DNA of 64,000 bases from an uncultured Bacteroidales bacterium (GTDB lineage: Bacteria > Bacteroidota > Bacteroidia > Bacteroidales > Paludibacteraceae). The notes under the pieces were generated by a model that was not told the DNA's origin, did not search any database, and worked only from the letters and a program-made list of their open reading frames with translations. Location: the NCBI GenBank assembly GCA_900316995.1, contig ONEZ01000002.1, positions 1 through 64,000 on the forward strand, read 5' to 3'. Below, one piece after another: positions 37,787 to 46,100 of the stretch. Both the position numbers and the translations under genes were made by a program. The first letter of the stretch is position 1; each line of letters starts with the position of its first letter.

Positions 37787-38686
37787 ATGAGAAAATTTTA
37801 TTGTCTATTGTGTTTTGCTTTCTTGGGTGTTGCTGCGTATGCACAGCAGGACTTCACCCTTAGTGAGCAGCTGTTCTCACGTATTGCAGTAAACCCTGCC
37901 GGTACAGGTAACAGCGCTAATGTTAACATCTTTTCTGTTAACAGGTTTCAGTATGCAGGCTCTGAAGGCTATCCGTTTACCACGATGCTAAACGTACACG
38001 GCTATATAGAGAAGGCAAAGTCTGGTCTTGGTCTTAGCTTCAGCTATGACCGTAGTGGTATAGCATACCACCAGATTCAGGCCAAACTGGTATATGCTTA
38101 TCATCTGAACTTTGGCAAGCATAACATCTTCTCATTTGGTGTTGGTCTTGGTATCATGAACAAAGAGTTTGACCCTTCAAAGCACCGTTTCCCAGATCCA
38201 AGTTCCCTGACACCTGAGTATGAGAGATTCCAGAACAAGACAGTGTTTGACGCATCGGTAGGTATTGAGTATGCTAATCCATACATACTTATTGGTGTTG
38301 CAATGAACCACATACCAGGTTTCTTCTTTGAGAAATCAACGCTTACCACCAATCCTGTTTATTACGGATATGCCAGAGGTCTTATCCCATGCGGAGACAA
38401 GTTCAAACTTGCACCTGCCGTATCATACTACTATACAGGTCAGTTCCATGTTATTGATGTGAGCGCTACTGGTTTTATAGGTAAGTATGTTTATGTGGGT
38501 CTTGGTTACAAGACAGAGACTACAGCATACGCAATGGTAGGCTTTGAGTGGAATTGGCTGCGTATAGGCTATGCCTTTGACGCAAACTTTGGCAAACTTA
38601 GCAATGTGGCCTGGACCAGCCATGAGATTATGCTCTCATTCAACATCTCTACCAAGAAGAACGAAGACGGTAAATGGAAATATTAA
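37787..38686 (+). CDS. PorP/SprF-family T9SS outer-membrane protein (cassette 3)
   Basis: This 299-residue outer-membrane barrel of the PorP/SprF family opens QQDFTLSEQLFSRIAVNPAG after its own distinct signal peptide (MRKFYCLLCFAFLGVAAYA). The mature part is nearly identical to the cassette 2 copy. It starts 13 bp after the 1519-residue cargo gene. Its stop codon (38684-38686) is followed after a single base by the ATG of the carboxynorspermidine dehydrogenase gene, so the two are almost certainly on one transcript. Confidence 0.92.
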   Translation: MRKFYCLLCFAFLGVAAYAQQDFTLSEQLFSRIAVNPAGTGNSANVNIFSVNRFQYAGSEGYPFTTMLNVHGYIEKAKSGLGLSFSYDRSGIAYHQIQAKLVYAYHLNFGKHNIFSFGVGLGIMNKEFDPSKHRFPDPSSLTPEYERFQNKTVFDASVGIEYANPYILIGVAMNHIPGFFFEKSTLTTNPVYYGYARGLIPCGDKFKLAPAVSYYYTGQFHVIDVSATGFIGKYVYVGLGYKTETTAYAMVGFEWNWLRIGYAFDANFGKLSNVAWTSHEIMLSFNISTKKNEDGKWKY

Positions 38687-38687
38687 A

Positions 38688-39890
38688 ATGGGGAAAGTAG
38701 TTATTATAGGTTGTGGCGGTGTGGGCACCGTGGTTGTACACAAGGTGGCTCAGAACGCCGATGTGTTTGACGGCATATTGCTTGCAAGCCGTACCAAATC
38801 AAAGTGTGATGCGGTTGCCGCAGTTATTAAAGAGCGTTACGGCGTAGAAATTCAGACTGCTGCTGTTGATGCTGACAATGTGCCTGAACTCACGGCCTTG
38901 CTAAAGGAGTACAAGCCTGAACTTGTTATAAATGTGGCGCTTCCATATCAGGATTTGCACATTATGGACGCATGTCTTGCATCGGGAGTGAACTATATGG
39001 ATACTGCAAACTATGAACCTCTTGATGAGGCTCATTTTGAGTATTCATGGCAGTGGGCATACCATGAAAGGTTTAAGGAGGCGGGGCTTACTGCCATCTT
39101 AGGCTGTGGTTTTGATCCGGGACAAACTGGTGTATATACTGCTTACGCAGCCAAACATTATTTTGATGAGATTCATTATCTTGATATAATTGACTGTAAT
39201 GCAGGTGACCACCATAAGGCGTTTGCCACAAACTTCAACCCGGAGATAAACATCCGTGAAATCACCCAGAAGGGGCGTTTCTATCAGGATGGCAGATGGG
39301 TTGAGACAGGTCCGCTTGAAATTCATCAGCCAATAACCTATCCTGAAATAGGTCCTCGTGAGTCTTACCTCATGTTCCATGAAGAGCTTGAGAGCCTTGT
39401 GAAGAATTTCCCAACCATTAAGCGTGCTCGCTTCTGGATGACATTTGGTCAGGAGTATCTCACACACTTGCGTGTGATACAAGATATAGGTATGGCGCGT
39501 ATAGATGAAGTGGAGTATAACGGCATGAAGATTGTGCCGCTCCAGTTCCTTAAGGCGGTGCTCCCTAATCCTCAGGATTTGGGTGAGAACTACTCAGGCT
39601 ACACATCAATAGGCTGTAGAATCCGTGGCATTAAAGACGGTAAGGAGAGAACTTACTACATATACAACAATTGTAGTCATGAGGAAGCTTACAAGGAAAC
39701 TGGTATGCAGGGCGTAAGCTACACCACAGGAGTTCCTGCCATGACAGGTGCATATATGTTCATGACAGGCAAGTGGCGCAAACCAGGTGTGTATAACGTG
39801 GAGGAGTTTGATCCAGACCCGTTCATGGAGAAGGTTGCAAAGAGCGGCCTGCCGTGGCATGAAGTCTTTGATTCAGATTTAGAGTTGTAA
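38688..39890 (+). CDS. Carboxynorspermidine/carboxyspermidine dehydrogenase
   Basis: This 400-residue enzyme of the saccharopine-dehydrogenase-like family condenses aspartate semialdehyde with a diamine and reduces the product with NADPH, the first step of the alternative (norspermidine/spermidine) polyamine route. I start it at the ATG at 38688 (MGKVVIIGCGGVGTVV), which begins directly with the Rossmann motif GCGGVG; the longer frame from 38571 only overlaps the porP/sprF gene. Other family signs are DTANYEPLDEAHFEYSWQWA, GCGFDPGQTGVYTAYA and the C-terminal GVPAMTGAYMFMTGKW. The partner decarboxylase gene follows 47 bp later. Whether the product is norspermidine or spermidine cannot be told; in gut Bacteroides this pathway makes spermidine. 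Confidence 0.93.
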   Translation: MGKVVIIGCGGVGTVVVHKVAQNADVFDGILLASRTKSKCDAVAAVIKERYGVEIQTAAVDADNVPELTALLKEYKPELVINVALPYQDLHIMDACLASGVNYMDTANYEPLDEAHFEYSWQWAYHERFKEAGLTAILGCGFDPGQTGVYTAYAAKHYFDEIHYLDIIDCNAGDHHKAFATNFNPEINIREITQKGRFYQDGRWVETGPLEIHQPITYPEIGPRESYLMFHEELESLVKNFPTIKRARFWMTFGQEYLTHLRVIQDIGMARIDEVEYNGMKIVPLQFLKAVLPNPQDLGENYSGYTSIGCRIRGIKDGKERTYYIYNNCSHEEAYKETGMQGVSYTTGVPAMTGAYMFMTGKWRKPGVYNVEEFDPDPFMEKVAKSGLPWHEVFDSDLEL

Positions 39891-39896
39891 ACGCTC

Positions 39897-39925
39897 GTCA
39901 TGCTGAGCATGGCGAAGCATCTAGC
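39897..39925. repeat. REP-like CTGAGC repeat, copy 2
   Basis: GTCATGCTGAGC followed by GGCGAAGCATCT, a short relative of the palindrome at 33114, fills most of the 47-bp gap between the two polyamine genes. Confidence 0.7.
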
Positions 39926-39937
39926 AATAGTATCACC

Positions 39938-41065
39938 ATGTCATTAATTTCTCAAATCCCATCCCCATGCTATGTCCTCTATGAGGAGAGGCTTAGAAAG
40001 AATCTGGAGCTTATAAAAAGAGTAAAGGATAAGGCCGGAGTTGAAATTATAATGGCTTTCAAAGCGTTTGCGCTTTGGAAGTCATTTCCTATTGTTAAGG
40101 AGTATATTAAGTGCTCAACAGCAAGCTCTCTAAATGAGGCTCTTCTGGCAGTTGAGGAGATGGGGAGCAAGGCGCACACATTTGCCCCTGTCTATACAGA
40201 TGCGGAGTTTGACTACATTGCCGCATGCAGCTCTCATATCACTTTTAATTCAATATCGCAGTATGAAAAGTACAGGAAACGCACTCGTGGCATATCCTGC
40301 GGATTACGTGTTAATCCAGAGTACTCAGTGGTGGAGACTGACATCTATAATCCGTGTGTGGCAGGCTCAAGGCTTGGTATAAAGAAAGAGGAGCTTGCAG
40401 GAGGCTTGCCTGATGGTATAGAGGGGCTGCATGTTCACTGCCTTTGTGAATCTTCTGCGGCTGACACGGCTGGGCTTCTGCTGCGTGTGGAGGAACTATA
40501 TGGAGAGTTTCTTGATAAAGTAACGTGGCTTAACCTTGGCGGTGGCCATCTGATGACCCGTAAAGACTACGATGTTGAACTGCTTGTGACATCGTTGGTG
40601 GAATTTAGGAAACGCCACCCTAATTTGCAGGTTATACTTGAGCCGGGTAGCGCTTTTGCCTGGCGGGCTGGTGATTTGGTCTCAACTGTTCAGGATATTG
40701 TGGAGCGTGACGGCATTAAGACTGCGATGCTTGATGTCTCATTTGCCTGTCACATGCCAGATTGTCTTGAGATGCCTTACAAACCGGCTATTGAAGGTGC
40801 CACAGACCCAGTTGCTGGCAAACCTACATACCGTATGGGTGGGAACAGCTGCCTGAGTGGTGACTATGTGGGGGAGTGGTCTTTTGATGAACCGCTTAAA
40901 GTGGGTGACAGGGTGGTGTTTGAAGATATGGCTCACTACACCACAGTTAAAACTACCATGTTTAATGGAGTGACTCATCCGTCTATGGTTCTGGTCTATT
41001 CTAACGGACAGATGGATTTGCTGAGAAAGTTTACCTATCAGGACTATAAAAAGAGAATGAGCTAA
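39938..41065 (+). CDS. nspC: Carboxynorspermidine decarboxylase
   Basis: This 375-residue enzyme has the alanine-racemase-like fold III and depends on pyridoxal phosphate. It removes the carboxyl group of carboxy(nor)spermidine to give the final triamine. Visible motifs are the PLP lysine in IIMAFKAFALW, the barrel strand GLHVHCLCESS, the phosphate-binding glycine region WLNLGGGHLMT, EPGSAFAW, and the C-terminal active-site segment LDVSFACHMPDCLEMPY with its cysteine and aspartate. The length fits NspC. With the preceding dehydrogenase it forms a complete two-step module. Confidence 0.94.
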   Translation: MSLISQIPSPCYVLYEERLRKNLELIKRVKDKAGVEIIMAFKAFALWKSFPIVKEYIKCSTASSLNEALLAVEEMGSKAHTFAPVYTDAEFDYIAACSSHITFNSISQYEKYRKRTRGISCGLRVNPEYSVVETDIYNPCVAGSRLGIKKEELAGGLPDGIEGLHVHCLCESSAADTAGLLLRVEELYGEFLDKVTWLNLGGGHLMTRKDYDVELLVTSLVEFRKRHPNLQVILEPGSAFAWRAGDLVSTVQDIVERDGIKTAMLDVSFACHMPDCLEMPYKPAIEGATDPVAGKPTYRMGGNSCLSGDYVGEWSFDEPLKVGDRVVFEDMAHYTTVKTTMFNGVTHPSMVLVYSNGQMDLLRKFTYQDYKKRMS

Positions 41066-41092
41066 CCGCACGTCGTTTTGTGCTAACCACCC

Positions 41093-41124
41093 GTCACTCT
41101 GAGCGTTAGCGAAGAGTCTCGAAA
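41093..41124. repeat. REP-like CTGAGCG repeat, copy 3
   Basis: GTCACTCTGAGCGTTAGCGAAGAGTCTCGAAATG-type sequence, matching the reverse complement of the copy at 62568-62600. It lies between nspC and the tRNA cluster. Confidence 0.7.
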
Positions 41125-41173
41125 TGTGTGATGAGAAATTTTAAAAAAAATCTCAAATTTTTCTCTAAAAAAT

Positions 41174-41204
41174 TTTGCAGGTTCAAAAAAACGCCGTACA
41201 TTTG
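41174..41204 (+). promoter_or_regulatory. Promoter of the tRNA cluster
   Basis: TTTG at 41174-41177, 19 bp, then TACATTTG at 41197-41204: a perfect Bacteroidota housekeeping promoter placed about 50 bp before tRNA-Gly. Confidence 0.85.
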
Positions 41205-41254
41205 CATCGCAATTGAGGGATGAGGGGTGAGGCTGGTGAGTACTTTGAAATAAT

Positions 41255-41327
41255 GCGAAAATAGCTCAGTTGGTAGAGCATAACCTTGCCAAGGTTAGGG
41301 TCGCGGGTTCGAGTCCCGTTTTTCGCT
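41255..41327 (+). tRNA. tRNA-Gly (GCC)
   Basis: A 73-nt cloverleaf with acceptor stem GCGAAAA/TTTTCGC, D-arm AGCTCAGTTGGTAGAGC, anticodon loop TTGCCAA giving GCC, and T-loop GTTCGAGTC. CCA is not encoded. Confidence 0.97.
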
Positions 41328-41341
41328 CTTGAAATAATGAG

Positions 41342-41367
41342 AGCATCCTTCTTTGGATGCTTTTTTT
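41342..41367 (+). terminator. Intrinsic terminator after tRNA-Gly
   Basis: AGCATCC and GGATGCT form a stem around TTCTTT, followed by seven T. It may reduce read-through from tRNA-Gly into the Leu tRNAs. Confidence 0.8.
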
Positions 41368-41394
41368 GTGGTACTGAAATTGGTACAAACATTT

Positions 41395-41481
41395 GCCCAA
41401 ATGGCGGAATTGGTAGACGCGCTAGTTTCAGGGACTAGTGGCCTTAAGGCTGTGCAGGTTCGAGCCCTGTTTTGGGCACCA
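41395..41481 (+). tRNA. tRNA-Leu (CAG)
   Basis: A type II tRNA with a long variable arm, acceptor GCCCAAA/TTTGGGC, anticodon loop TTCAGGG (CAG), T-loop GTTCGAGCC, and an encoded CCA at 41479-41481. Confidence 0.96.
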
Positions 41482-41496
41482 CAAAAAGACCTTGAT

Positions 41497-41580
41497 GCGT
41501 AGGTGGTGAAATTGGTATACACGCTACTTTGAGGGGGTAGTGCCGGTTCCGGCGTGTGAGTTCGAGTCTCATCCTACGCA
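41497..41580 (+). tRNA. tRNA-Leu (GAG)
   Basis: A type II tRNA of 84 nt with acceptor GCGTAGG/CCTACGC, anticodon loop TTGAGGG (GAG), a long variable arm and T-loop GTTCGAGTC. CCA is not encoded. Confidence 0.96.
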
Positions 41581-41583
41581 CTA

Positions 41584-41619
41584 AGAGATATCTTCCAAAA
41601 GAGGATGTCTCTTTTTTTT
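41584..41619 (+). terminator. Intrinsic terminator of the tRNA cluster
   Basis: AGAGATATCTTC pairs with GAGGATGTCTCT over 12 bp (two G-T pairs) around CAAAA, followed by eight T. Confidence 0.9.
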
Positions 41620-41646
41620 GTTAGTAACCATATAGCTTCACTTAAA

Positions 41647-43008
41647 ATGGTACATGATTTATACATCTTAATGATTACTGCGGGCGTTGTGAGCCTGCTG
41701 TTCAAGTTGCTTAAGCAACCTGTGGTTTTAGGCTACATAGTGGCTGGTGTGTTAGTAGGCCCTAATCTCTTTGGTGAAAACCTTGTTAACCATGAGAATG
41801 TGGAGGCATGGGGCAATATAGGTGTGCTCTTTGTGCTTTTCTGCATAGGCCTTGAATTCCGTCTCAAAAATCTGGTTGAGAGTGGAAAGACAGCAGTAGT
41901 GGGCGCAGCAACCATTATCGGTGGTATGTTGCTGTTAGGCTATGGAGTGGGACGTTTCTCAGAATTGGATAATATGAATTCTCTATTTCTGGCGGCAATG
42001 CTCTGTATGTCAAGTACTACCATTGTTATGAAGGCCATTGATGAAGCAGGGCTCAGCAAGGAGCGTTTTGTAAAGGGCGCAACCAGTATCCTTATCTTTG
42101 AAGACATTGTGGCAGTGGTGCTGTTAGTGCTGTTGTCAAGTATAGCAGTAAAGAATAGTTTTGAGGGAGGTGAACTGTTGGAAAAGGTGATTATACTTGC
42201 AGTAACATTGGTGGTATGGTTTGTGTGCGGTATTCTTGTAATTCCAACATTGCTGCGCTTAGTGCGTAAACACCTGAATGATGAGACACTGATTATCCTC
42301 TCTTTGGGTCTCTGCCTTGGCATGGTGCTGACCGCTGAGGAGGCTGGATTCAGCAGCGCTCTGGGTGCATTTGTAATGGGTATGGTACTTGCTGAGACTA
42401 AGGAGTCACACCGCATAGAACAACTTATGTCACCGCTCAAGAATGTGTTTGCGGCTATATTCTTTGTATCTGTGGGTATGATGATTAACCCGTCATCACT
42501 TGTTGAATATTGGCCTGCCATCCTTTTTGTATCATTAGTGATAGTTGTGGGTATGATTGTTTTTGGTACTCTTGGTTGCTGGTGGGGCGGTGAGACATTC
42601 AAAGACTCAATGCTCACAGGTTTCTCATTTGTACAGATTGGTGAGTTCTCATTCATCATTGCAGCCTTGGGAAGCAAACTTGGTGTTACTGACCCTGTAA
42701 TCTATCCTATTATAGTTGCCTCCAGTGTGCTTACCACATTCCTTACACCATATATTATGAAGGCTACAGTGCCTTGCTATAACTTCTTGTATAAACACTC
42801 CTCTCCAAGTTTCCGTAGCAAGATAGACAAACGTGAACAGGATGTGGAACTGGCTGAGAAGACGGCTGAGTCAGCTACGGTGAGTGATTCTCCTTCTGCA
42901 GCTGACAAGGTTCGTAAGGCTGTACGCAAAACGTTTGTCACTAAACATATAGTAAATCTCTTCTTAAAGAATATGGGAGAGCATGATGCAACGCATGAAA
43001 AAAAATAA
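41647..43008 (+). CDS. CPA2-family cation/proton antiporter (KefB/NapA-like)
   Basis: This 453-residue membrane protein starts at the ATG at 41647 (MVHDLYILMITAGVVSLLF); an upstream ATG at 41605 sits inside the tRNA terminator and is rejected. About twelve hydrophobic segments are present. CPA2 features include LKQPVVLGYIVAGVLVGPNL near the N-terminus, the FCIGLEF run, FEDIVAVVLLVLL with the acidic pair in a membrane segment, and GFSSALGAFVMGMVLAET. Such proteins exchange Na+ or K+ for protons across the inner membrane. The C-terminal tail (about 70 charged residues) has no TrkA-N or TrkA-C domain. It stands alone between the tRNAs and the MBG gene. Confidence 0.9.
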   Translation: MVHDLYILMITAGVVSLLFKLLKQPVVLGYIVAGVLVGPNLFGENLVNHENVEAWGNIGVLFVLFCIGLEFRLKNLVESGKTAVVGAATIIGGMLLLGYGVGRFSELDNMNSLFLAAMLCMSSTTIVMKAIDEAGLSKERFVKGATSILIFEDIVAVVLLVLLSSIAVKNSFEGGELLEKVIILAVTLVVWFVCGILVIPTLLRLVRKHLNDETLIILSLGLCLGMVLTAEEAGFSSALGAFVMGMVLAETKESHRIEQLMSPLKNVFAAIFFVSVGMMINPSSLVEYWPAILFVSLVIVVGMIVFGTLGCWWGGETFKDSMLTGFSFVQIGEFSFIIAALGSKLGVTDPVIYPIIVASSVLTTFLTPYIMKATVPCYNFLYKHSSPSFRSKIDKREQDVELAEKTAESATVSDSPSAADKVRKAVRKTFVTKHIVNLFLKNMGEHDATHEKK

Positions 43009-43033
43009 GAAATAACATTAGGTGTTGATAACT

Positions 43034-43072
43034 ATATGCACGTATAGACTTTATGCGTGCATATTTTGTTTT
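43034..43072 (+). terminator. Stem-loop after the antiporter gene
   Basis: ATATGCACG (43034-43042) pairs with CGTGCATAT (43056-43064) and is followed by an interrupted T-run. It ends the antiporter transcript or belongs to the leader of the MBG gene. A -7-like TATTTTTG overlaps at 43072-43079. Confidence 0.65.
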
Positions 43073-43112
43073 ATTTTTGTATCGTAATTACTTTTAATAT
43101 TTATTTTTGCTT

Positions 43113-46100
43113 ATGAAAAGAATTAAACTATTTGAAATGTTTGCATCGCTGCTATTTTTAGCGATGCCAAGCGCGGTGCTGGCTCAGCCTCGAATCCATA
43201 CTGAGCCGACGCCTCTAGATTTGACCTACAACGGTAATGCTCAGCAATTGCTAAGTCCGGGTGATGTAGATTATGGCAGATGGCAGTATAGCCTAACCTC
43301 AGGCGGCGATTGGAGCTATGATATTCCAACAGCAACAAGTGCTGGAGAATATCCTGTTTATGTCAGGGTTGTGGCATCTGATGGTCCTCATTACAATGTG
43401 TATCTAGGTCCTATCATCGCAACTATTAAGAAGGCTGCACCAGAATTCAGTAGAATTCCAATCGCCAAGAGTGATCTTATGTTTAACGGCAAAGCTCAGG
43501 CGTTGGTGAATACCGGTTTCACCGATGACGGTGTAGTGGAGTATAGGTTGGGAAATTCCGGCTCATGGGGTACTGGAGTCCCTACCGCAGTAAATGCAGG
43601 TGAGTACATTGTGCACTACAGAATTGTAAATGGTGAGAACCATTATGATGGTGGCAACAATAATTTGCTTGTTACTATCGGTACTCGTTACATCACCGCT
43701 ACAATTGAGGTTGTGCCTAATCCTATTGAGTGTACAGGTTACACTGTTAAACCATCAACTGTAAAAGTTATGGATTCAGGTATAGGCTATACTCTTATTG
43801 AGGGTGAGGATTACACCCTTACAAATGAAGGAGGTGTAGCCCCTGGTAATTATGAGGTTACTGTTACAGGTAAGGGAAATTATATGGGCTCTCAAACTGT
43901 CAACTATTCAATAGTAGGTAGCCTTTCTTCAGCCGATGTTAAACTTGACTATGCTTCTGCTGTTTACACAGGTAGCGCACTCACTCCTAATGCAACAGTT
44001 AAAATCGGTTCCATAACTTTGGAGAACGGCACTGATTACACTGTTGAGTATTTTAACAATGTCAATGTAGGAACTGCAACTGTCAAGGTTATAGGTCTTG
44101 CTGGATACACAGGTTCTGCAACTGCAACATTCAATATCACTCCTAAGCAGCTGACTGAGGATATGGTTACATTAAATGAGGACCGCTTCACCTATAGTGG
44201 TGGACCCCAGAAACCTGAAGTTTCAGTTAAAGATGGCGGTGCTGCTTTAGCTACATCAGATTACCTTCTTGATAATGCGGGTGGTACAAATGCTGATAAT
44301 TACTATGTGACCGTTTATGGTGCTAATAACTACACTGGTACCGTAACCAAGATGTACATTATCTCGCCCAAAAATGCTGAAACAGACCCTTCCATCACAG
44401 CTGAGTTGGTAGATGGTGATAACTTTGTTTATAAGGGAGTTAGTCAGACACCTAATATTCGTGTAAAATACGACCGTATTCCGCTTGAGGAGGTTATAGA
44501 CTACACAATCTCATATCAAGGCGTTACTGATCCTTCTTACAACAGCAATATGGCTCCAATAGCCGCTGGTAAATATAATGCAGTAGTTAACTTTACTCGT
44601 AACTATAGTGGTGAAAAGGAAGTTGAGTTTACAATAAATAAGGCTCCTCTCACCATTACAGCAGATGATTTTACAGTTGTTTATGGTGAGGATGCTCCTC
44701 AATATACTGTAACCTACAAGACATTCCAGGGTGGTGAGGATTCTGATGTTCTTGACGGCGCACTTGCATTTGATTGCTTATACGAAGCTGGCAAGCCTGT
44801 TAATACATACAGCATCACACCAAAAGGTTTTGAGTCTGACAACTATGAAATAGAATATAAGCCGGGTACTCTTACCGTTGTTAAGGCTGATGCTAAGGTT
44901 GTAACTGCTCCTGTAGCTAATGACCTTACTTACAATGCAACTGAGCAGGAGTTGGTAGTCGCCGGTTCTGCTGAAGGTGGTGTAATGAAATACTCACTTG
45001 ACGGTAATAATTACTCTGAGGAAGTTCCTACAGCTGTAAATGCTGGTGTTTACTCTGTTTACTACAAGGTTGAGGCTGACGGCAATCACAATGATTACGT
45101 AGCTCCAGAACCTATCGCTGTTGAGATTAAGAAGGCTGAACTGACTGCTACTGCAGATGACTTCACTATTATTTACGGTAAGCCTGCACCTAATTATACA
45201 ATAAGCTATGATGGCTGGCAGGGTTCTGATGATGAGTCAGTACTGTCAGGTGATCCTGAGTTTGCTTGTGACTACGAGCAGGGCAGCCCTGTTGGTAAGT
45301 ACGTTATAGTACCAAGCGGTGTTGAGGCTAATAACTACAACATCGAGTTCATCAACGGTACTCTTATTGTAAATCCTAAGTCTGCTACAGACCCAGACAT
45401 TACAATTGAGCAGATTGATGAGGAGCCTATTGTTTACAAGGGCGTTCGTCAGGCTCCTAACATTGTTGTAAAAGACGGTGACAAGGTGCTTGAGGAGGTT
45501 ATTGATTACGCAATATCATACACTGGTGTTGATCCTACTGTTTATGACAGCAAGATGGCTCCAATTGCCGCTGGTACATACAATGTAGTGGCTACTATGA
45601 AGCGTAACTATACTGATGCAATTGAGATTGAGTTCACAATTGACCCAGCTCCTCTTACTATTACAGCTGATAACTTTGAGGTTGTATATGGTAACGAGGC
45701 TCCTGACTTCACTGTAACCTACAAGACATTCCAGGGTGGTGAGGATCCAGATGTTCTTGAGGGTGACCTTGCATTTGACTGCTCATACGCAGTTGGCAGC
45801 GGTGTAGGTACATACACAATCACACCAAGCGGTCTTGTGTCTAACAACTACGCAATTGAATACGTTGAAGGTACTCTTACCGTTGTTCCTGCTGAGCTTG
45901 CTATCACAGCTGATGACAAGAGCGTAATCTATGGTGATGAGGCTCCTGAGTTCACAGTAAGCTATGATGGCTTCAAGGCTGGTGATGATGAGTCTGTGCT
46001 TGATGGTCAGATAGAGAACACTTGCGAGTATGCGCCAGGTTCATTCGTAGGTGAGTATGCTATCACTCCAAGTGGTGTTACATCTGAGAACTATAACATT

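Noticed and set aside
41255..41580. tRNA cluster as an integration site for a genomic island
   Set aside because: I see no integrase gene and no direct repeat of a tRNA 3' end further along in the window.
41940..42677. A 245-codon open frame on the minus strand inside the antiporter gene
   Set aside because: It is fully antisense to a well-supported membrane protein gene, has Thr/Ser/Pro-rich shadow composition and no domain.
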